From: Desulfonema magnum
Lineage (GTDB): Bacteria; Desulfobacterota; Desulfobacteria; Desulfobacterales; 4be13
Length of the DNA: 64,000 nt
Reading direction: 5' to 3'
NCBI RefSeq assembly: GCF_017377395.1
Contig: NZ_CP061800.1
Span: forward strand, 6,717,633-6,781,632
Positions 38,749 through 46,843 of the stretch are shown here, in pieces (the stretch's first letter is position 1; the number at the start of each line of letters is the position of its first letter). The notes below the pieces were generated by a model, which saw only the letters and a program-made list of their open reading frames with translations, ran no database searches and was not told the origin of the DNA. Position numbers and translations under genes: made by a program.

Positions 38749-38977
38749 AAAGCTTTTCCTTTAGTATTTTTTTGTAATTTTGTGAAAGTCTGCCGTCTCC
38801 GCTACCGTATTTTCCGAACAGATCCCTTCCGAGATCATACGGAACTGCTTTCTGATAATAACCGTCAAAATATAGCTGAAGTGCTTTCTTTATAATCTCA
38901 GATGTTGTGATATTTTCATCTTTGGCAATTTGTTCCACTTTTGTTTCATAATCTGACGGAAGATTTATAGAAATCAT
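38729..38977 (-). CDS. Ribbon-helix-helix antitoxin-like protein, 82 aa
   Basis: The N-terminus MISINLPSDYETKVEQIAKD with TTSEIIKKALQLYFD is a ribbon-helix-helix DNA-binding domain. The C-terminal tail (LGRDLFGKYGSGDGRLSQNY) would cover the toxin. I chose the ATG with GGAGAGGTGATA upstream; an ATG 58 codons earlier has no ribosome site and adds sequence unlike the family. It probably represses the pair's own promoter. It is encoded immediately before the PIN gene, and the genes overlap. Confidence 0.88.
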   Translation of the reverse strand: MISINLPSDYETKVEQIAKDENITTSEIIKKALQLYFDGYYQKAVPYDLGRDLFGKYGSGDGRLSQNYKKILKEKLCEKHSH

Positions 38978-39411
38978 ATTATCACCTCTCCGGTTTGCTA
39001 ATGCTGCTTTTTTCCCCGAGTGTAAAATTTTGGCACTGGTTCCGTTCAATGGGATTTTCTGGAAAAATCGTCCGAATTTGTTTGAAAAATCAGCAGATTG
39101 TCCGGATTTTGACGTGACCATATAACAGCCTGATTTTATAAAATTCTCCATTAAACGGAACCCGTCCCGAAATTTTCAGTCCGGCTACAATAGCCCTGTT
39201 TCCAAGCCAATAGGCTGTAATCTGAAAGCAAGCGTAAATGAAAATCAATAATGTGTCAAGCAGAAGCAGAAAATTCAGCGTTTTGATTGAAAGCTGAATT
39301 TTATACATTAAATAGCGAGGCTATTGTCCATTATACCAAAACTGTCATCTCGTTCTCGTTCCCACGCTCCCGCGTGGGAACGAAATGAGCAGGTAAAATA
39401 CCAAACACCTT
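38978..39411. other. Region upstream of the toxin-antitoxin pair, with a palindromic repeat
   Basis: The pair's promoter should lie here. A 72-codon minus-strand frame (39090-39308) with a hydrophobic start, FLLLLDTLLIFIYACFQI, has no clear ribosome site and I do not call it a gene. At 39355-39387 the hairpin CGTTCCCACGC / GCGTGGGAACG is a dispersed palindrome common in proteobacterial genomes. Confidence 0.6.
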
Positions 39412-40710
39412 TTATTTTAACCTGATCTTAACGGAATTTGCATGGGCATCCAGTCCTTCGATTTCAGCCAGCCGGACAATATCCTCGGCCTCTTTTTTAA
39501 ATGTGGCCTCGGAATAGTGAATCAGACTGGTTTTTTTGATGAAATGATCCACTGAAAGCGCGGACGCGAACCGTGCCGTACCCGCGGTGGGAAGCACATG
39601 ATTTGGCCCGGCAATATAGTCACCCACCGGTTCCGGCGTATAATTCCCCATAAAGATGGCCCCCGCGTTTCGAATCTGTCCGATATACTCAAACGGGTCC
39701 TTTATCTGAAGTTCAAGATGCTCCGGCGCGATGCGGTTTGCAAGTTCCGCGGCAGCCGCAAGATCAGGAACAACAAGGATGACCCCGTATTTTTCAAGGG
39801 ATTCCCTGGCAATTTCTTTCCGGGAAAGACATTCCACCTGTTTTTCCACAGCAGCGGCAGCAGCCTTTGCAATCGCTTCTGAATCTGTCACCAAAATGGC
39901 AGATGACAACGGGTCATGTTCGGCCTGTGAAAGAAGATCAGCCGCGATAAATTCCGGGTTTGCCGTATGATCCGCAATCACCAGAATTTCACTCGGACCG
40001 GCAATCATGTCAATGCCCACGGTTCCTGATACAATTTTTTTGGCAAGGGTCACATAAATATTTCCGGGTCCCACAATGACATCTGCTTTGGGAATGGTTT
40101 CCGTGCCATACGCGAGCGCCGCAATGGCCCAGGCACTCCCGGCCTTGAATATGGCATCCGCGCCCACTTTTTTCGCGGCAACGAGGAGATAGGGATTTAC
40201 GGTTCCCTCCTTTGTCGGCGGGGTCATCATGGAAACATGCCTCACACCGGCAATTTTGGCAGGAATGACCCCCATCAGAACAGAGGAGACCAGGGGAGTC
40301 ATTCCCCCTTTTGCCCCGGGAACATAAACCCCTGCCGCACCCACCGGGTTCACCATCTGTCCCAGAAGCGTTCCGGGCCTTTCTGTATTAATCCAGGATT
40401 TGCTTAACTGGTGTTTATGAAATGCTTTGATCTGCGACACGGCACGATCTAAAGATTTTATAAAGGCTTTGTCCACCTCTTTTTCAGCAATATCTGTTTC
40501 ATCAGGTGTCACCTGAAGGGATTCTGCTGTTAAATCAGGAGCGTCAAAGCGTTTGGTGTATTTAACAACCGCCTTGTCCCCATTTTCTCTGACATCCTCG
40601 ATAATGCGGGTAATTTCGGCGATATCTTCTTTTCTGAAATCAAGCCCGCGGTTTGAAATAGCTATAACTTTTATTTTAGCTGATTCTGATGGATAGTTAT
40701 AAATTTTCAT
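39412..40710 (-). CDS. hisD: Histidinol dehydrogenase, 432 aa
   Basis: Catalyses the last two steps of histidine synthesis, oxidising L-histidinol to histidine with two NAD+. Typical motifs are YVPGAKGGMTPLVSSVLMGV, VGPGNIYVTLAKKIVSGTVG, DMIAGPSEILVIAD, LLSQAEHDPLSSAILVT and the catalytic-histidine region RIAPEHLELQI. Length is normal. I start at the ATG two codons after a TTG; ribosome sites are weak for both. No other his gene is near, so histidine genes appear scattered. It is divergent from serC, sharing a 215-bp intergenic region. Confidence 0.96.
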   Translation of the reverse strand: MKIYNYPSESAKIKVIAISNRGLDFRKEDIAEITRIIEDVRENGDKAVVKYTKRFDAPDLTAESLQVTPDETDIAEKEVDKAFIKSLDRAVSQIKAFHKHQLSKSWINTERPGTLLGQMVNPVGAAGVYVPGAKGGMTPLVSSVLMGVIPAKIAGVRHVSMMTPPTKEGTVNPYLLVAAKKVGADAIFKAGSAWAIAALAYGTETIPKADVIVGPGNIYVTLAKKIVSGTVGIDMIAGPSEILVIADHTANPEFIAADLLSQAEHDPLSSAILVTDSEAIAKAAAAAVEKQVECLSRKEIARESLEKYGVILVVPDLAAAAELANRIAPEHLELQIKDPFEYIGQIRNAGAIFMGNYTPEPVGDYIAGPNHVLPTAGTARFASALSVDHFIKKTSLIHYSEATFKKEAEDIVRLAEIEGLDAHANSVKIRLK

Positions 40711-40925
40711 ATTCAAAACTTTCTGTTATTTTAAAAGATTATAAATTGCTGAGGTCATAAAAGGGCTTTGTCATCAAAATATTGATTGACATACTTTGAT
40801 ATATCGGTGCAAGTTAAAAATTTTTTAATTAACATATAAGAATTCACGGGATGAATGAACTGCAAGCTGTCCCCTGCCCTGTGTGATTCTTGTAATTTCA
40901 AATAAAATCGGAGGAATTAAAGTAC

Positions 40926-42014
40926 ATGAAGGAAAACAGAATTTATAATTTTAACGCGGGACCTGCCGCACTTCCCCTTCCTGTTCTTGAGGAAATCAAA
41001 GACTCATTTTTAAATTTTAACGGATCAGGTATGTCCATTACGGAAGTCAGCCACAGATCCAAATGGTTTGATGATGTTATAAATGATGCCATTGCCAGGA
41101 CCAAACGGCTTTTAAAGCTAAATGACAAATTCCAAGTCCTGTTTTTCCAGGGCGGTGCCAGCACGCAGTTCTGCATGATTCCCATGAATTTTCTGAAGCA
41201 AGGCCAGTCCGCGGATTATGTGAATACTGGCACATGGTCCACCAAAGCCATAAAGGAAGCTCAGATACAGGGAAAATCTGTCAATGTTGTCGCGTCATCC
41301 GAAGATAAGAATTTTTCCTATATCCCCAAAGATATCCCTTTCAACAGTGATGCCGTTTATACCCACATCACATCCAACAACACCATCAAGGGGACCCAGT
41401 GGGCAAATTTTCCTGATACAAAAGGCGTTCCCCTGATTGCAGATATGTCCTCTGATATCATGTGCAGAGCATTTGATCCGAATCCGTTTGGTCTTATTTA
41501 TGCGGGCGCACAGAAAAACATCGGTCCGGCCGGTGTGTGCATGGTGATTATCCGGGAAGATATGTTGGAAATGGTTCCGGATTCCCTGCCCAGCATGTTG
41601 AAATACACGACATTCAGCGCAAAGAACTCCATGTACAACACCCCGCCCTGTTTTGCCATTTACACGATTCAGCTTGTGATGAAATGGCTGGAAGAGACCA
41701 TCGGGGGCCTTGACAAGATGGAAGAAATAAATCGGAAAAAGGCGGGGGATCTGTATTCCTTTATGGATTCCGGTGAGTTCTACAGGGCCACTGCTGAACC
41801 TGACAGCCGTTCCCTGATGAATGTCACCTTCCGCCTTCCCAGCGAAGAACTGGAACAGGCTTTTGTTCAGAAAGCTTTGGAAAATGGCTTCGGCGGCCTG
41901 AAAGGACATCGGTCCGTTGGCGGTTGCAGAGCATCCATTTATAATGCCACAACGCCCGATGCAATAGAATCGCTTGTTGATTTTATGAAAACATTTGAAA
42001 AAGAAAACGGATGA
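40926..42014 (+). CDS. serC: Phosphoserine aminotransferase, 362 aa
   Basis: A PLP enzyme converting 3-phosphohydroxypyruvate and glutamate to phosphoserine in serine synthesis. Its start, YNFNAGPAALPLPVLEEIKD, is diagnostic. FFQGGASTQFCMIPMNFL follows, and the PLP lysine lies in YAGAQKNIGPAGVCMVII. The C-terminus GGLKGHRSVGGCRASIYNA is also typical. GGAGG precedes the ATG. A hairpin with a T-run follows the stop. It is monocistronic. Confidence 0.97.
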   Translation: MKENRIYNFNAGPAALPLPVLEEIKDSFLNFNGSGMSITEVSHRSKWFDDVINDAIARTKRLLKLNDKFQVLFFQGGASTQFCMIPMNFLKQGQSADYVNTGTWSTKAIKEAQIQGKSVNVVASSEDKNFSYIPKDIPFNSDAVYTHITSNNTIKGTQWANFPDTKGVPLIADMSSDIMCRAFDPNPFGLIYAGAQKNIGPAGVCMVIIREDMLEMVPDSLPSMLKYTTFSAKNSMYNTPPCFAIYTIQLVMKWLEETIGGLDKMEEINRKKAGDLYSFMDSGEFYRATAEPDSRSLMNVTFRLPSEELEQAFVQKALENGFGGLKGHRSVGGCRASIYNATTPDAIESLVDFMKTFEKENG

Positions 42015-42023
42015 TCCCAAATG

Positions 42024-42056
42024 GCCCGGTCGTTTTTGTTGCCGGGCTGTTTTTTT
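42024..42056 (+). terminator. Rho-independent terminator after serC
   Basis: Stem GCCCGG / CCGGGC with a short loop, followed by a run of seven T, starting ten bases after the serC stop. Confidence 0.75.
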
Positions 42057-42475
42057 CAGAAGATGATGTGGCATCCTTCATCGAAGCTGAAAAGCAGTTC
42101 ACACTTTTTTCGACCTGTACAACAATTTTATAAATTGTTCTGTGATGAAGCGTGAACTGACAAATAAAGGATGCCAATATTTATATAAAAATTTTTTTTT
42201 AAAGAGGCGGTTAGGAGGTATCCGGACGGATAGTTTTATAATTTTACTGAATCAGATTTATTAATTTGCGGAGATTCGTTTGATGAGAATTAAATCTGTT
42301 ATGAATAACACTTTAATCCTTAACTGCATTAAGTATCTGAACCAATAACTTTCTGACATTCCCGATACGGCGACGGCCTGAAAATCACACCATGTGATTC
42401 AGGGAAAAGTTACGAAACTTCTGCAAAGATACTGAATCTCAGCAGCTATCAGAAACATCATGAAGGAGAGAAAAA
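42057..42475. other. Intergenic region, no gene recognised
   Basis: AT-rich sequence with no repeats of the window's families. The promoter of the following membrane protein gene should lie here. AAGGAGAG sits just before that gene's ATG. Confidence 0.6.
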
Positions 42476-43534
42476 ATGGAAATTGAGTTGAGATGGAAAA
42501 ACTGTACATGGATAATGGCCCTGCTTGCATGGGCGGTCTTCGCTTTTGCAGTACTCATCTGGAGCTGGCATCTGATGGGAGAGGTGTGGCATAAATCTTA
42601 TTTTATTCCGATTCTGGGATATTATGTTTTTGTTTCCATCTGTCAGAGTCATTATTTTAAGGCAACCATGACCCCGAACTGGGAAGGGCTTCTGAGGCAA
42701 TGGGTCTCTTTGTCAAGCGCTGTTTTTATTTTCATCATTCACGGATGGATAATGAGACATATCATCGGCGTGCCGGAAAAACTGATCATGGCCGGACAGT
42801 TTATCTTTATTGTTCTGGGCTTCTTTTTCTTTGGCTGGGATGATTTTCTGTTCAAGGGCCAGTTGTCCAAATGGATAAAACATGACAGTCTGAAAGCGCT
42901 TTTCTGGTATATGATTATGTGGCTTGTCTGGTATCCGCTGTTTGCCATGGACGGGGGAATATGTTCAGCCCTGGGTAAATTCGACGGACTGACCTTTAAT
43001 TGGCTTCTGGGATCATTTCAATGGGTGATTATGATGTCCATGATGATTGCCATTACATGGAATGATTTTCTGGAAACGGTTTCTTTTCCGAGCAACTATG
43101 TCAGGGGTATTTTGCTTTTCGCATTCTGCCTCATCGCAGGGTTTATCATCGCTTATCTGTGTTACTCGGGCATCAATATTTTTGCTCCGGACCTTAAAGC
43201 ATCTGAGAAATGGCATCATGTGCTTTATATGGGAACCTATCCGCTCATTCCCATGATCCTGTTCGGTGTCTATTCAAATCATTTTAACCATATTCAGGAT
43301 ATCAAGAAAAAGACTTTGGCCCGGACAGCCTTTGTCGTGGCGATGATTGTAACAGGATATCTGATATTTCATTATGTCATCGCCCCCACCAACGTCTTTG
43401 GGGAGCATCACTGGGTTCATCATTTTGATCTGGCATTTAACTTTACCATTGCCATCATGCTTCTGACCCATCACTGGTTTAATGGACGACTGGGATTTGT
43501 GACCGTCAGAATGCGGGAACCCGGAACTTCTTAA
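42476..43534 (+). CDS. Polytopic membrane protein, 352 aa, function unknown
   Basis: About nine to ten hydrophobic segments span the protein, for example WIMALLAWAVFAFAVLIWSW, FIFIVLGFFFFGWDDF and GILLFAFCLIAGFIIAYLC. It is rich in Trp and His, with clusters at HHVLYMGTYP, EHHWVHHFDLAFN and LLTHHWFNGR near membrane boundaries. These could be metal or haem ligands, though no known motif fits. No signal peptide or soluble domain is present. AAGGAGAG precedes the ATG, and a hairpin follows the stop. It stands alone, so context gives no clue. I do not recognise the family. Confidence 0.75.
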   Translation: MEIELRWKNCTWIMALLAWAVFAFAVLIWSWHLMGEVWHKSYFIPILGYYVFVSICQSHYFKATMTPNWEGLLRQWVSLSSAVFIFIIHGWIMRHIIGVPEKLIMAGQFIFIVLGFFFFGWDDFLFKGQLSKWIKHDSLKALFWYMIMWLVWYPLFAMDGGICSALGKFDGLTFNWLLGSFQWVIMMSMMIAITWNDFLETVSFPSNYVRGILLFAFCLIAGFIIAYLCYSGINIFAPDLKASEKWHHVLYMGTYPLIPMILFGVYSNHFNHIQDIKKKTLARTAFVVAMIVTGYLIFHYVIAPTNVFGEHHWVHHFDLAFNFTIAIMLLTHHWFNGRLGFVTVRMREPGTS

Positions 43535-43546
43535 AACTGATTTTCA

Positions 43547-43577
43547 TGGGGGATAAAAGACCATGGTCTTCCCCCTT
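43547..43577 (+). terminator. Hairpin after the membrane protein gene
   Basis: GGGGGA and AAAGACC pair with GGTCTT and CCCCC around ATGG, then TTT. A probable terminator. Confidence 0.55.
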
Positions 43578-44123
43578 TGTCAGCTTATGAAGTGATTCAC
43601 AGGGAGGATTTGTTTCCTCCGGAAAAGTTGCTATCCGTCCGATACCTCATTCCAGTACGTCCCAAGCCTCTGATAATCCGCGGGGAAACGTCATCAGCGT
43701 GACCCTGCGGTTTTTCTTCTCATAATACGAAAGTTTCAGAATCTTTCTTAACACCTAACACCTAACACCTAACACCCAACACCCAACACCTAACACTTCC
43801 TAATTAACATGTTCCAATTTGGATATCACCCGATGTTTTGCGATTTGCCGGACGGGGATAATTTAAAGAGGCTGAGTTTACAAAATTTGTAAACAAGTTT
43901 ACAAATTTTGTAATTAAATAACATACTGATTTAATAGCAATAAAAAAACATGGGATTTTTATCGAACATTTTTTATTTAAATTCAGAAGGTTGTAAACTT
44001 ACAAATTTTGTAAACTTATGATAACTTAATCAATAATAAGATTTAACAATTGTTCTTCCTTAAATTTTTTATTTCATATAAATACAAAATGTTATTAAAA
44101 AACTAATAAAATTTTGAAGTGTA
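43578..44123. other. pilA upstream region with CTAACAC heptamers and three operator-like sites
   Basis: CTAACAC units occupy 43747-43798. Three related palindromic sites follow (43876-43894, 43897-43913, 43999-44015). The rest is very AT-rich and free of open frames. Confidence 0.7.
43876..44015. promoter_or_regulatory. Three TTACAAA-N-TTTGTAA operator-like sites upstream of pilA
   Basis: The first is a perfect interrupted palindrome, GTTTACAAAATTTGTAAAC. The second and third are 17-bp variants, GTTTACAAATTTTGTAA and TTACAAATTTTGTAAAC. They lie about 110-250 bp before the sigma-54-like -24 box, where enhancer-binding activators usually bind. The bound protein is unknown. Confidence 0.55.
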
Positions 44124-44139
44124 TGGCATGATCATTGCT
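44124..44139 (+). promoter_or_regulatory. Sigma-54-type promoter for pilA
   Basis: TGGCATGATCATTGCT has the GG and GC of the -24/-12 boxes separated by exactly 10 bp. pilA genes of Pseudomonas, Myxococcus and Geobacter are known to use sigma-54. A leader of roughly 110 bases would result. Confidence 0.7.
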
Positions 44140-44168
44140 TATTATACAAAGTAAATTTAAATTATATT

Positions 44169-44179
44169 GAGGAGGTGAT
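44169..44179 (+). promoter_or_regulatory. Extended Shine-Dalgarno sequence in the pilA leader without a close start codon
   Basis: GAGGAGGTGAT matches the 16S rRNA tail almost perfectly but has no ATG after it. Only a TTG 12 bp away opens a five-codon frame. The true pilA ribosome site is the AGGAGAA at 44252. It may be a ribosome standby or leader-peptide site. Confidence 0.35.
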
Positions 44180-44263
44180 AAGAAAAAGTTTGAAAATTTT
44201 TTTATAATTTTATACTTTGGTTGATTTTATTAAATTAAATTTATTTAAAAAGGAGAATTTCAC

Positions 44264-44641
44264 ATGCTACAGAAAATCAGAGGTAATGACCAAAAAGGTT
44301 TTACCCTTATTGAGTTGATGATCGTTATCGCCATTATCGGTATTTTGGCGGCTATTGCTATTCCGAACTTTATTGCGTATCGGAAGAGAGGTTACAACTC
44401 CCAGGCTAATGCTGATGTTAAAAATGCTTTTACCTCATGCCAGGCTTATTTTGTAGATTATACGGGTATGGACTGTAGTCTTAACGGGGCATCATCGTCC
44501 GGGTGGAAGAAATCAGAGGATACTGCCTGTAGTATTACAGGGCCCTCAACTGCTTTGTCAATCCATTGTACTCATCCTGAAGGGGATAAACAGTTTAGTA
44601 CTGACGATACCGGAGAGATTACAGAGTGGCATTATGAGTAG
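44264..44641 (+). CDS. pilA: Type IV major pilin, 125 aa
   Basis: A short leader ending in Gly is cut by prepilin peptidase before Phe in QKGFTLIELMIVIAIIGILA, with the essential Glu5. The conserved N-terminal helix of the mature protein carries Phe1, Phe24, Tyr27 and Tyr32, then Phe44, Tyr50, Phe51 and Tyr54. The C-terminal part has four cysteines besides serine- and threonine-rich stretches (NGASSSGW, TGPSTALS), possible disulfides and possible O-glycan sites. It is longer than the approximately 60-residue Geobacter pilin. AGGAGAA precedes the ATG. It probably uses the sigma-54 promoter and ends at a strong terminator. No pilus assembly genes are in the window. A glycosyltransferase gene follows. 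Confidence 0.94.
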   Translation: MLQKIRGNDQKGFTLIELMIVIAIIGILAAIAIPNFIAYRKRGYNSQANADVKNAFTSCQAYFVDYTGMDCSLNGASSSGWKKSEDTACSITGPSTALSIHCTHPEGDKQFSTDDTGEITEWHYE

Positions 44642-44770
44642 ATATCAAAAGTTCGTTGTGCCGCTATTCAGACGGGCGATTGCGGTCGCATTCGAGCTTA
44701 ATTGTCTGAATTTTATAGGCGTTACTTAAAAAAAAATTACGGACTTTTGATCTGCTGTTAATGGTTTTTG

Positions 44771-44807
44771 AAAGCGGAGAAGGAGATATCACCTTCTCCG
44801 CTTTTGT
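44771..44807 (+). terminator. Terminator after pilA
   Basis: Stem AAAGCGGAGAAGG / CCTTCTCCGCTTT of 13 bp with an 8-base loop, about 130 bp after the pilin stop. It would separate pilA from most downstream transcription. Confidence 0.85.
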
Positions 44808-44916
44808 AATTTTCAAGAAGTCTCTCCTTCTTCTGAGTACTCTGTTGCAATTACGCCCGGTCAGTTCATTAAATCTGAAAATGCCAAAAATTCCCCTGCC
44901 GCATTTCTGAATCATT

Positions 44917-46776
44917 ATGACAGATATCATTTGCTTATCAGGTATATGTGTTCTTGTGGTAGGAATGGGGCGCTTTATTCTGGATAGGATCGGTATCCGT
45001 TCGGTATCCTTGGGTCAGGACGTGATAATCTCCGCAGGAACAGGCTTGGGCGTTCTGAGCTATTCTGTTTTTATTCTGGGCATATTCCAATGCCTTTTTC
45101 CTGTTGTCCTGTATATTTTATTAGGAATATACGCGGCATTCTCTCTGAGCGGATGGCTCATCTTACGAAGGTCGTGGCTGAACCTTCGGACGCTGAACAA
45201 AAAGGATAACAGACTCTCTTTTTCAGATATATGTATCAGCGTTATTTTAGGTATATCGCTTCTGGGCGCTCTCCTGTTTGTTCTGACACCGGCCATCGGA
45301 AATGACGCGCTCACATATCACCTGGCAGTTCCCAAACTCTTTTTAGAACATCACGGATTTTTTTTTATCCCGGGCAATATATTTTCTCACTATCCCCTGA
45401 ACAGCGAAATGCTGTTCCTCATCGCCCTTGTCCTGCGAGGTGATATTCTGGCCAAAGGCATTCATTTTGCCATGGCAATGTTCACCCTCGGGGCCCTGTG
45501 GCAGTTTACCAGGGATTATATCTCCGAAACCGCTTCTTTCCCTCTGATCCTTCTTATCTTTTTCACCATTCCGTCCGTTTTTATGAACGCCCATATGGCA
45601 TATAACGATATGACCCTCACATTTTATACGTTTTTAGCTGTTTACACGTTTATGAACTGGTTCAGCCAAAAAGGATCCCGGTGGATTATCTTATGCGGTC
45701 TGTTTTCCGGCCTGGCCATGGCCACGAAATACGCTGCCCTTCTTGTCCCCTTGTTAGGATGTCTGGGCATCCTGTGTGCTTTTCATCGGGAAACCCATTA
45801 CCGCAAAATGTTTTATGTTCTCGGGATCTATGCTCTGTGTGTGGCGGTATTCGGAAGCCCTTTTTACATAAAAAACTGGGTCATGAGCGGCAATCCCCTT
45901 TATCCTTTTTTTTACAAAATATTCGGAGGCAAAGGATGGAGTACGGATCAGGCCCGATACTATGATTTTTTTCTTCAGAATCTGGGGATGGGGCGGGGGC
46001 TTTGGGACTATGTGCTGCTGCCGTGGAACCTGAGTTTCCACGCCAAAATGCACAGCCCCCAGTTTGACGGGATTATGGGGCCTGTGTTCATTTTAACCCT
46101 GCCTTTTGCGCTGGGGATGCGGAAAATTGCCACAGGGGCCAAAGTGGGAATGATCTACTGCCTGTTTACTTTTATTTTCTGGGCGTCCTCTGCCCAGCAG
46201 ATCCGGTATTTAATCCCCATATTTCCGTTCCTTGCAGTTATGACGGGCTATACACTTGACTACTATCGTAAAAACAGAATTGTTCACACGCTGCTGGCCA
46301 TGTTCATCACCCTGAGCCTGGTATTTAACGGTTATTATATTGTCAAAGATTTTATAAAAATCAGACCATTCAGTTTTGTGGCAGGAACTGAGGACAGAGA
46401 CGCGTATTTAAACCGGCTGATTCCTTCTTATGCCATGTTCCGCTATGTCAATACCCGTTTACCCAAGGACACGAAAATATTTTTTATTTACATGAAGAAT
46501 CAGGGATACCTCTGTGACCGTCCTTATTATTCGGATTCCATGTTTGAATCTTATACGATCCAGAATATCCTGGCCAAGTCCGCGACACCGAAAGATGTTT
46601 ATCTTGCCCTGAAAAAAACAGGGTTTACTCACATGCTTTACGATATTAATTATATTACAGGGAAGATCAGCACATTTTCGGATCAGGAAAAATCGCTTTT
46701 TCTTGATTTTCAGAAAAGATATCTTAAATTGTTAAAAATTGAAAAAAGAAAGTATTATCTTTTTGCTTTGCCGTAA
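44917..46776 (+). CDS. ArnT/PMT-like GT-C membrane glycosyltransferase, 619 aa
   Basis: About eleven to twelve transmembrane segments and a C-terminal soluble part of about 120 residues. The large first exoplasmic loop, TPAIGNDALTYHLAVPKLFL, holds the acidic residue expected of GT-C enzymes that use polyprenyl-phosphate sugars (GT39/GT83 relatives). The motif HYPLNSEMLFLIALVL is also typical. It would transfer a sugar to lipid or protein on the outer face of the inner membrane. No good ribosome site is seen at the ATG. Downstream lie four TMTC-like GT-C proteins on the same strand. Acceptor and sugar cannot be deduced, and pilin is a reasonable candidate by position only. Confidence 0.8.
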   Translation: MTDIICLSGICVLVVGMGRFILDRIGIRSVSLGQDVIISAGTGLGVLSYSVFILGIFQCLFPVVLYILLGIYAAFSLSGWLILRRSWLNLRTLNKKDNRLSFSDICISVILGISLLGALLFVLTPAIGNDALTYHLAVPKLFLEHHGFFFIPGNIFSHYPLNSEMLFLIALVLRGDILAKGIHFAMAMFTLGALWQFTRDYISETASFPLILLIFFTIPSVFMNAHMAYNDMTLTFYTFLAVYTFMNWFSQKGSRWIILCGLFSGLAMATKYAALLVPLLGCLGILCAFHRETHYRKMFYVLGIYALCVAVFGSPFYIKNWVMSGNPLYPFFYKIFGGKGWSTDQARYYDFFLQNLGMGRGLWDYVLLPWNLSFHAKMHSPQFDGIMGPVFILTLPFALGMRKIATGAKVGMIYCLFTFIFWASSAQQIRYLIPIFPFLAVMTGYTLDYYRKNRIVHTLLAMFITLSLVFNGYYIVKDFIKIRPFSFVAGTEDRDAYLNRLIPSYAMFRYVNTRLPKDTKIFFIYMKNQGYLCDRPYYSDSMFESYTIQNILAKSATPKDVYLALKKTGFTHMLYDINYITGKISTFSDQEKSLFLDFQKRYLKLLKIEKRKYYLFALP

Positions 46777-46843
46777 GGGATTTCCCCAAAAATAAAATAC
46801 CCTACGTTTTTGTATCGGGTATGTTATTTATTTCGAGTGAATC

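Noticed and set aside
39090..39308. A 72-codon hydrophobic frame upstream of the antitoxin gene
   Set aside because: No convincing ribosome site or homology; it more likely occupies the promoter region.
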